From Treponema sp. (GTDB taxonomy: Bacteria; Spirochaetota; Spirochaetia; Treponematales; Treponemataceae), in NCBI GenBank assembly GCA_014804085.1, contig JAAVAM010000073.1, forward strand, positions 1-8,966: a stretch of 8,966 nt of DNA, read 5' to 3'. Shown here one piece after another: positions 1-4,943 of this stretch. Below the pieces are notes generated by a model, which had not been told where the DNA came from, did no database searches, and saw only the letters and a program-made list of their open reading frames with translations. Within the stretch, counting starts at the first letter, position 1; each line of letters begins with the position of its first letter. The translations under genes and the position numbers were made by a program.

Positions 1-691
1 AATCGCCGCTCAACGTTGATACGGTGTGGTTGCGGGTGCTGTAATAGACATAGACCGGGTACAGCCTGATTGACTTGTTGTCGTCAAAGTAGATGTACTG
101 GTTGCTCTTGTACGGAGACAGGTAGGCGATTTTTTCGCCGTTGAAGCTGTCCTTGTGCAGTTCAATGCCGATTTTTCCGTTGTTGCTTACTTTGATGCAG
201 TAGTCGCCCGTATAGGCGGCGTTTATTGTCGCCTCGTAGTATTCGCCCGCGTGGTAGGTCGCCATGGTCGAATATTCCACTTTCGCCGTGGTGAGCTTGT
301 CTTTTTTCGCCGCGTATTCGCTTGCCGCCATGCCCTTTATGATCATCCAGCCGCCCACGGCAAAGTCGTTTTTGCCCGACACGTCGAATGCCCGCGAACT
401 TCCCGCGCGAACGCCGCCGAGTATGGTGTCTTTGGTCGGAGTCTCGCCCTCGAACAGCACCATGTCTTTTTTCGTGTTGTTTCTGATGGTCAGCGTCCCG
501 TTCGGCTGGTTCGTATAGTCGATGCCGTCGGCTGTGTCGGGCGTGTTGCCGCTGCCAGTGCCATTGTCATTACCCCCCCCCAGTTCGATTTCGCCGGAGA
601 CCGACCCTTCGCACCCAGTCATGCAGGCAACGGTCAGCGCGGCAAGCGCGCACAGTGCCATGCCGGTTTTCTTTGCGTTCAGTTTCATCAT
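1..691 (-). CDS. Putative lipoprotein, 5' part (3' end beyond window)
   Basis: The minus strand is open from position 691 to the window edge, about 230 codons with no stop. Two in-frame ATGs stand in tandem (689-691 and 686-688). AGGAG lies 6 nt before the first, so I take 691. The N-terminus (MMKLNAKKTGMALCALAALT...) has two or three lysines, a short hydrophobic stretch and a Cys-rich end (V-A-C-M-T-G-C). This fits a spirochaete-type relaxed lipobox, with lipidation at either Cys. A low-complexity Gly/Asn/Asp/Thr linker follows at about residues 37-55. The rest is rich in Tyr, Thr and Gly and looks like a beta-rich surface or periplasmic domain; I recognise no family. The linker start is encoded by nine consecutive G (573-581), currently in frame. 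Transcription probably starts in the dispersed repeat at 729-793. The long open frame and good RBS make it a confident gene; its function is unknown. Confidence 0.85.
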   Translation of the reverse strand, partial: MMKLNAKKTGMALCALAALTVACMTGCEGSVSGEIELGGGNDNGTGSGNTPDTADGIDYTNQPNGTLTIRNNTKKDMVLFEGETPTKDTILGGVRAGSSRAFDVSGKNDFAVGGWMIIKGMAASEYAAKKDKLTTAKVEYSTMATYHAGEYYEATINAAYTGDYCIKVSNNGKIGIELHKDSFNGEKIAYLSPYKSNQYIYFDDNKSIRLYPVYVYYSTRNHTVSTLSGD

Positions 692-728
692 AGTATGCTC
701 CTTGCGCTTTACGTCCGCACGACGGTTC

Positions 729-793
729 TCAAAAAGCAGTGCCATCTTACCATACGGCACACGCAAAAGCGGTCAACTGCGAGGCGACATTTT
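729..793 (-). repeat. Dispersed promoter-bearing repeat, copy A
   Basis: Positions 770-793 are identical over 24 nt to 4100-4123 in the same orientation. Weaker similarity continues through the promoter to a shared TCAAAAAGCA (729-738 and 4060-4069, plus strand). Both copies lie just upstream of a minus-strand gene start, and their spacing differs by only one base. The 22 nt at 703-724, between this repeat and the start codon, also match 5726-5747 upstream of the Sel1 gene at 19 positions. This looks like a reused upstream module rather than chance. Confidence 0.75.
744..776 (-). promoter_or_regulatory. Probable extended -10 promoter for the 691 lipoprotein gene
   Basis: On the minus strand TGgTAAGAT (hexamer at 744-749) reads as an extended -10. 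TTGACC (771-776) looks like a -35, but the spacer is 21 bp, too long for a normal sigma-70 promoter, so the extended -10 would do most of the work. It sits inside a repeat that recurs upstream of the gene at 4025. About 50 nt separate it from the AGGAG and ATG. Confidence 0.45.
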
Positions 794-832
794 ACGCACT
801 GTTCTTGTCTCTGTCGCCCACGTTTTTTGCCC

Positions 833-855
833 TTGCGCGCGTGCGCGCCGCGCAA
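833..855. other. GC-rich inverted repeat in the divergent intergenic region
   Basis: TTGCGCG (833-839) and CGCGCAA (849-855) form a perfect 7-bp inverted repeat around a 9-nt loop. It lies between the divergent lipoprotein and XRE genes and is followed by an AT-rich stretch. It could be an operator or a cruciform-prone element. No T-tract suggests a terminator. Confidence 0.3.
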
Positions 856-922
856 AATTATAATTCCGCACGGATTGGTATTATTTTACTACAGTGATTG
901 TTATAAATAATTTTTTGTTAAA

Positions 923-952
923 TTGCAACCATTCGCGCGGTTTTTCTAGTAT
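923..952 (+). promoter_or_regulatory. Probable sigma-70 promoter of the XRE gene
   Basis: TTGCAA (923-928), an 18-bp spacer and TAGTAT (947-952) make a reasonable promoter in an AT-rich stretch. Transcription would start about 958-960, only 3-5 nt before the ATG at 963. A T7 run (952-958) fills the interval, and there is no Shine-Dalgarno sequence. The message would be essentially leaderless. Confidence 0.5.
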
Positions 953-962
953 TTTTTTACCA

Positions 963-1316
963 ATGGCTTTCAATGAAAATCTAAAATATTTTATGGAATG
1001 CAAAGAAATTCAGTCAAAAGAGCTTGCGGCAAAGACGGACATAAGCATCAACACAATCAACAGCTATCTTAAAAAAAGCGGCTCCATTCCCGACGTAGAA
1101 AAAGCCGTAAAAATCGCAAAAGTCTTGAACATTCCCGCGGAATTATTGGTGACGGGCATTTCAATATCGGAAAAGAAAATCGAGCACATGGACCGGACGA
1201 ATGTGCTAAAACCCGAAATCGTGGAAATCGAAAAGAAACTCGTCCGCTTTTCACAAAAGGACTTGGAAATAATCGCGCAGCTCATTCAGTCGGTGTGGGA
1301 AAAATACGAGCGATGA
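963..1316 (+). CDS. Small XRE-family (Cro/CI-type) HTH transcriptional regulator
   Basis: 117 residues from ATG 963. The frame is open upstream to a GTG at 894, but those residues look non-coding and the HTH fold begins right at MAFNENLKYFMECK, so 963 is chosen. Residues 1-65 have the five-helix HTH_3 pattern: LKYFMECKEIQSKELAAKT, then recognition helix SINTINSYLKK, then PDVEKAVKIAKVLNIPAELLVTG. The rest is a charged linker (about 68-85) and a final helix (RFSQKDLEIIAQLIQSVWEKYE) that probably dimerises. Proteins of this size and layout are typical of phage-type or toxin-antitoxin repressors. No SD precedes the ATG. It is divergent from the lipoprotein gene and convergent with a decayed nuclease gene, and the 23-bp palindrome array lies just past its stop. 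The target is not known; both the array and its own promoter are candidates. Confidence 0.9.
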   Translation: MAFNENLKYFMECKEIQSKELAAKTDISINTINSYLKKSGSIPDVEKAVKIAKVLNIPAELLVTGISISEKKIEHMDRTNVLKPEIVEIEKKLVRFSQKDLEIIAQLIQSVWEKYER

Positions 1317-1345
1317 AAGCCATGTTTCGCAGAAAATGCTCAAGC

Positions 1346-1506
1346 AAGAAAGTCGCGAATACGTAAGTAAGAAAGTCATGATTACTTACGTAAGAAAGTT
1401 GTGAATACGTAAGTATTTCAGTTGTTCTTACTTACGTAAGAAAGAGATAAATACGTAAGTATTTCAAATGTTCTTACGTAAGTATTTATTTTGTTCTTGT
1501 TCCAGT
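1346..1506. repeat. 23-bp-period palindromic array (six units plus a degenerate seventh)
   Basis: Units start at 1346, 1369, 1392, 1415, 1438 and 1461, exactly 23 bp apart, with a degenerate unit from 1484. Each of the six ends in a half-palindrome of TACTTACGTAAGTA: units 1, 3, 5 and 6 end ACGTAAGT, units 2 and 4 end ACTTACGT. Unit starts are AAGAAAG (units 1, 2, 3, 5) or ATTTCA (units 4, 6). The palindromic TACGTA core occurs at 1360, 1387, 1406, 1433, 1452 and 1475, with alternating spacings of 27 and 19 bp, then 23. There are no unique spacers, so it is not a CRISPR array. It lies between convergent genes and looks iteron- or operator-like. Confidence 0.8.
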
Positions 1507-1574
1507 AATAACGGATAGAATACGTGCCTTGCGGTGAAAATAGTGCGGATGTCGGGTATGAAATATCCTTATTA

Positions 1575-2463
1575 TTAACCGTTGTCACAAATCCTTGACA
1601 AGTATCTCAGCCATTCTGCGAATTTATCCTCGTAGATAGGAACGACTTTTTCTTTCCACCATTGGGAACAGGCATAAAACATATTGTTGATTTTCTTTGC
1701 CCAATATCTTGGTTTGCCGGTATTATCCAGGCAGTCTTTCCAGTTTTTTTGAAATAATGCATACTGCAAGCCGAACGTTTCCTTTGAATAATCGAACTTT
1801 TGCAATTTCTCAATTTCTGTAGCGGGAATAAGATTCCATTTCAAAAGGTCGGCAATCGTTCTTTGTACAAAATCTTGAAAAATCGTATCTCCATGGTGAG
1901 GGTTCATAGATGTTTTGTGCGTTGAAATTCTCTTTGCTGAACAGCTCCACGAATTTTGCTCCATCGGGGTTGTCGCGCTCAAAAGGAATTTCCAGTCTGT
2001 TTTCTGCGTTCTCCGCATTTTGTTTGGTAAAATCAAAGTCATAGACATACAATTTGTTGCAGACAAGGATTCCAATATCGACGGATTTCAACTGGTTCAG
2101 ATAGCTGAACAGCTGATCCTGACCTTTGCCTAAAACGCTTTCTGTATGGCGTTTTAGTTCTACGACGACCACATCTTTTCCGTCTTTTCGTACAACAATG
2201 TCCGCCTTTTTAGTAGACCCCATCTGCATAGCCCTTTGCGCATCGATTTCGGTCGTGTTATAATTCAGAATCGCCGAGAATACGGAATCCTCCCATACCG
2301 TTTGAATTTTTTCCTCTAAATCTGTGCCGTATTTTTCATAATAGCCGACGATTTTGTTCCATGCTTCTGCGTAAGTCAAAATTGATTCTCCGTCTTTCAA
2401 GTTCTTGCCTTATCTGCATTGTATTCTTTATTGAAAGTGTGATCAATCGATTTCAATGTTCAT
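1575..2463 (-). pseudogene. Decayed HsdR N-terminal-type PD-(D/E)xK nuclease gene, multiply frameshifted
   Basis: The longest frame runs from TTG 2400 (AAGG 7 nt upstream) for 196 aa. It has the HSDR_N core: helix EEKIQTVWEDSVFSAI, then KADIVVRKDGKDVVVVELKRH giving Asp67, Glu81 and Lys83, then QDQLFSY. This fits the type I restriction R-subunit N-terminal or related nuclease fold. After about residue 174 the frame turns non-homologous, while the next frame continues sensibly (QDFVQRTIADLLKWNLIPAT to RICDNG, stop at 1575). Removing one T from the T5 run (plus-strand A5, 1878-1882) joins them into about 274 aa. Upstream, ATG 2461-2463 overlaps the previous gene's stop as ATGA and has GGAGGG 8 nt away. 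It is in the same frame but cut by three stops; a +1 frame segment between (DHTFNKEYNADKAR) looks coding. So at least three indels are present. The nuclease is probably inactive, unless the indels are sequencing errors or the T5 run is phase-variable. Confidence 0.7.
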
Positions 2464-3071
2464 CTTGTCGTCCCTCCGTTCTGCATATAATATTCCCGCT
2501 TGCCCTCCCACTCGCACTTGTCAAGCACCCACTTGTACTGGGCGAAACTTGTCTTGTCATACACAGGCTTGTACTTCCCGTCCCAGTGATTGTCAATGTA
2601 TATGGCGGACTTGTCCTTCATGTACGGGTTCACGTTCGCCTGCGGCTCAACCTTAACCGTGTCCCACGGCCAGTACACGTTCTTCACCGTCACGAACATG
2701 TGACACCACTTGTCCGGCACGTTATCGTTCACGACAAAATCGCACCGCTCTTTCCTTGCCCACAGCAGCCTGTCCCAGGTCTCCTTGAACACCACGCTGT
2801 AGTCCACGCAGTTCACCTTGCCGTCCTTGTTCACGTCGCGCAGGCTCTCCCTGCTCTCGCTTATTATCCAAGCTATCAGCTTCTCGTTCGCCTCCCTGCA
2901 TTCCGCGGCCTCGCTCCTGCTGTACGCCGGTGTCGTCGGGTACGGCGCGGACGAACACCCGGCGCACAAAGACACGTACCATACCACTACGAATAGAGGC
3001 ACCATGATAACCAGCCACATCTTCAGCACGCCCAGCAGGTACGGCACGTGCTTCCCGTATTTATTTGCCAT
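2460..3071 (-). CDS. Putative lipoprotein with possible transglutaminase-like cysteine peptidase core
   Basis: 203 residues from ATG 3071. AAGGA lies 7 nt upstream; a TTG just before it (3074) is less likely. Residues 19-36 are strongly hydrophobic, followed by LCAGCSS, so this is a lipoprotein signal or an N-terminal membrane anchor. The core reads DVNKDGKVNCVDYSVVF (79-95), then KWCHMFVTV (121-129) and VKVEPQA (140-146). The order C-x-D-Y-x-x-x-F, then H-x-F-V-x-V, then V-[DE]-P is that of transglutaminase-like peptidases, with Cys88, His124 and Glu142 as candidate catalytic residues. The same start also matches a single EF-hand/dockerin loop (D79, N81, D83, K85, D90), so calcium binding is the alternative or an addition. 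The gene begins 30 nt after the 4025 gene, so they are probably co-transcribed. Its stop overlapped the original start of the decayed nuclease gene. The gene call is secure; the enzyme assignment is an inference from motifs. Confidence 0.8.
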   Translation of the reverse strand: MANKYGKHVPYLLGVLKMWLVIMVPLFVVVWYVSLCAGCSSAPYPTTPAYSRSEAAECREANEKLIAWIISESRESLRDVNKDGKVNCVDYSVVFKETWDRLLWARKERCDFVVNDNVPDKWCHMFVTVKNVYWPWDTVKVEPQANVNPYMKDKSAIYIDNHWDGKYKPVYDKTSFAQYKWVLDKCEWEGKREYYMQNGGTTR

Positions 3072-3101
3072 CAACTGTTCCTTACTGTGCTAGGGGGCGC
3101 G

Positions 3102-4025
3102 CTACTTGTATGAGCACAACGTCCTGTTGGTTTTCTTGAAGAGCGCCTCGTCAATCGTGCGGAGGTCATAATCCATCCGGGAGATGAAGTCGGCAACGGT
3201 TGCGTCGAACGCGTCGTCGGGCAGGAGATGGTGTCCGGCACTTTCCAGCAGGTCTTTGGTCTGCTCGATTGTCAGGCGCATGCCGATGGCAAGCTGGAAC
3301 ACCGTGTCCTTTTTGGGGCGGTAGTAGGAGTCCTCGCCTATGATTTTTGAGAAGGTCTGGCGGCTTATGCCGCCCCGCTTGTAGATGATGGCATGGCTCT
3401 TGTTCTTGCTGTATTGGAGACTGTTCTGGAGATAGAACGCAAGTTTTTCCGTGAACGGCACTTTGCGCTTGTCGATGGCGGGAGTGGGGGAGACCCGCTC
3501 AAGTTTTGCCCTGACCTGTTTGTTGATGCGTAGGGTCTTTTTTGCGACAAGCACGATGGCATGCATCAGCGCGTAGTATGCCCGTTTTGACTGCATCGAC
3601 ATGTTTGCGCCCTTCTGGGTCAGCACCCGCATGACTTCTTTTTCGGCCTGTGCGGCGGGGGTGAGGCTGTCGCGCATCGCCTCCGTCTGCTGCGGCTTTG
3701 CCAGATTGGAGAGATATATGATGTGCGGGACGTACTCCGGCACGTAGTTGTTCAGGACGGCTGCCCCGTGGCTCATTGTCAGCGAGTATGTTGCGCCCCG
3801 TTCCGCCATTTTGGCGCGCACGTTCTGGTGCAGATCGGGATTCAACCGCCAGTCCTGTGGGCGGGGAGTGCGGTAGCCTAGGTTTTTCAGTTTCTTGATG
3901 ACATCGGAAAAATCGTTTGTCATGAAATAGGTGTATTCACCAAGTCCGTCTATGTCCACGCGCACCGTCTGCGCCCGCTCAGCCCCGTCTTGTTCCTGCG
4001 TCCTTTCCACGATGTCTTGCTCCAT
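3102..4025 (-). CDS. Protein of unknown function with C-terminal HTH-like module
   Basis: 307 residues from ATG 4025. AGGAGG lies 13 nt upstream, a long spacing; an in-frame TGA sits between, so no earlier ATG is possible. Residues 1-25 are acidic and polar. Residues 26-180 are mixed alpha/beta and match no family I know (TYFMTNDFSDVIKKLKNLGY, SLTMSHGAAVLNNYVPEYVP, then helices rich in Lys/Arg to 178). Residues 187-307 carry a module I recognise from accessory proteins in several phyla, often behind macro or VWA domains: GGISRQTFSKIIGEDSYYRP (218-237), KKDTVFQLAIGMRLTIEQTK (238-257), then DLLESAGHHL (258-267) and a final MDYDLRTIDEALFKK (284-298). It resembles an XRE-type helical bundle. A regulatory or sensing role is an inference. 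A strong extended -10 promoter lies upstream, and the 3071 gene follows after 30 nt. Confidence 0.8.
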   Translation of the reverse strand: MEQDIVERTQEQDGAERAQTVRVDIDGLGEYTYFMTNDFSDVIKKLKNLGYRTPRPQDWRLNPDLHQNVRAKMAERGATYSLTMSHGAAVLNNYVPEYVPHIIYLSNLAKPQQTEAMRDSLTPAAQAEKEVMRVLTQKGANMSMQSKRAYYALMHAIVLVAKKTLRINKQVRAKLERVSPTPAIDKRKVPFTEKLAFYLQNSLQYSKNKSHAIIYKRGGISRQTFSKIIGEDSYYRPKKDTVFQLAIGMRLTIEQTKDLLESAGHHLLPDDAFDATVADFISRMDYDLRTIDEALFKKTNRTLCSYK

Positions 4026-4059
4026 ACGATGAATTCATCCTCCTGTCGTGCGGCGGTAT

Positions 4060-4123
4060 TCAAAAAGCACAGACAGTATACCACACGCCACGCGCAAATC
4101 GGTCAACTGCGAGGCGACATTTT
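4060..4123 (-). repeat. Dispersed promoter-bearing repeat, copy B
   Basis: 4100-4123 is identical to 770-793, and 4060-4069 to 729-738, in the same orientation; the stretch between is diverged but recognisably related. The two copies are direct repeats about 3.33 kb apart, enclosing the XRE gene, the 23-bp array, the decayed nuclease, the lipoprotein and the 4025 gene. Recombination between them would delete that block. Confidence 0.75.
4075..4106 (-). promoter_or_regulatory. Extended -10 promoter for the 4025 operon
   Basis: Minus-strand TGgTATACT has its hexamer at 4075-4080. TTGACC (4101-4106) lies 20 bp upstream, too far to be an ordinary -35, so the extended -10 is the main evidence. 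Transcription would start near 4068, giving a leader of about 40 nt with AGGAGG before the ATG at 4025. Confidence 0.6.
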
Positions 4124-4160
4124 GAGAAACATGCGGCGGCCGTGCTTTTTGTGCCGGGCG

Positions 4161-4868
4161 TTACGCGTCCTGCAACTCAAGCGCACCCAGCGAATAGCGC
4201 GCGAGCCGTGTGTCGGGGAGAAAGCTGCAGCCAGCCTTGAAAGACACCCCGAACTGCCCCGCCACCACCAGCATGGAGAGCGTTTCCCCCGCTTTGTGGA
4301 ACAGCTCGCGCAGCATGTGGAAGTCTGCGCTGACATGTTCGAGCAGGTCTTGCCTGCTGTCCGTTGAATGCGGCACGAGGACGACGAACAGGGCTTTCTT
4401 TTCCGCCGGATGCTCCAGCAGCACGGAAAAATCCTTGCAGTTCCTGCCCTGCGCATCACGGTATAGCTCATAGCCGGGAAAATTCGTCTGGTAGGTCTTG
4501 ATGAACAGGTGTACCAGCAGGGCTTCCGTCACGTCCTGCGTGATGTCGATGTTCTGCGGTGCTTTGTGCAGGATGTGCTGCGGCGCGATAGGGGCGTAGT
4601 GCAGAAAAGCGCGGTATGCTTTTATTGCCGCATTGATTGCGCCGCCTCTTTTTCTGTTGAGCGCATCGAACGTAAGTTCGTTTTCGTTTTTGATAGTGTC
4701 TATGTGGGCAATATCGCATGCATAAAAATTCTTCCCGCCGAGCAGCTCCTCCTGAAATTTTTCGATTGCGGATATATAGGTGTTCCGTGTGGTGGTTTCC
4801 TTGTTTCCGCCGTCCGGGTCTACCAGCCATTTCCTAAACTCCGCTTTCCATTCTGTTGCGTCCATCAT
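4161..4868 (-). CDS. Degenerate (probably catalytically dead) PD-(D/E)xK nuclease-fold protein
   Basis: 235 residues from ATG 4868. GAGGAG lies 11 nt upstream; a second ATG follows directly. Residues 1-92 form a helical domain (EFRKWLV, then TTTRNTYISAIEKFQEELL, then GGAINAAIKAYRAFLHY) like the N-terminal helical domain common before DUF91/NucS-like nuclease domains. Residues 115-235 follow that nuclease's landmarks: FPGYELY (130-136), KDFSVLLEH (145-153), ALFVVLVPHS (159-168), then LSMLVVAGQFGVSFKAGC. Active members of this kind read roughly R-I-D-V-L-L-E and V-V-E-L-K. Here Asp becomes Ser148, Glu becomes Leu164 and Lys becomes Pro166, so all three catalytic positions appear lost while the fold is kept. 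Its start once overlapped the Sel1 gene's stop (ATGA), so the two were probably coupled. The frame is intact, which suggests it is retained for a binding role. The alignment is by eye and from memory of the family. Confidence 0.75.
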   Translation of the reverse strand: MMDATEWKAEFRKWLVDPDGGNKETTTRNTYISAIEKFQEELLGGKNFYACDIAHIDTIKNENELTFDALNRKRGGAINAAIKAYRAFLHYAPIAPQHILHKAPQNIDITQDVTEALLVHLFIKTYQTNFPGYELYRDAQGRNCKDFSVLLEHPAEKKALFVVLVPHSTDSRQDLLEHVSADFHMLRELFHKAGETLSMLVVAGQFGVSFKAGCSFLPDTRLARYSLGALELQDA

Positions 4869-4943
4869 TGCTTTTTTATCTCCTCATTTCCTTGCTCTGC
4901 CGCTTTCTTGTACCATTTTGCTGCCTCGGAATAATCTTTCTAC
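4865..4943 (-). pseudogene. Orphaned tail of the Sel1 gene (last repeat, out of frame)
   Basis: Directly after the Sel1 stop codon, another frame reads DYSEAAKWYKKAAEQGNEEI followed by KKQ and TGA (4936 to 4865), clearly the second half of a seventh Sel1 repeat. The other repeats have 21 nt between the CYD codons and the DYSE codons; here only 13 remain. An 8-nt deletion therefore explains both the early stop and the frame change. The old TGA overlaps the ATG of the 4868 gene. Confidence 0.85.

Noticed and set aside
155..910. Long plus-strand open frame of 251 codons
   Set aside because: It lies opposite the lipoprotein gene, which has a signal sequence, an RBS and a sensible composition; the plus-strand product is Arg/His/Val-rich and runs through the repeat.
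1346..1506. CRISPR array
   Set aside because: The period is 23 bp with no unique spacers between repeats, and the repeat halves alternate in orientation.
2361..2996. Plus-strand open frame of 211 codons
   Set aside because: It is the antisense of the lipoprotein gene, its product being a Val/Leu/His-rich shadow without a start signal.
2460..3071. A true dockerin (cellulosome) protein
   Set aside because: Only one loop of the paired dockerin repeat is present, and the adjacent Cys and His landmarks fit another fold; kept only as an alternative.
729..4123. Integron attC sites at the two dispersed repeats
   Set aside because: GTTGACC in the repeat misses the GTTRRRY core by one base, no matching inverse core or long imperfect stem is found at the expected distance, and the enclosed block is too large and mixed-strand for a cassette. 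Only weakly excluded.
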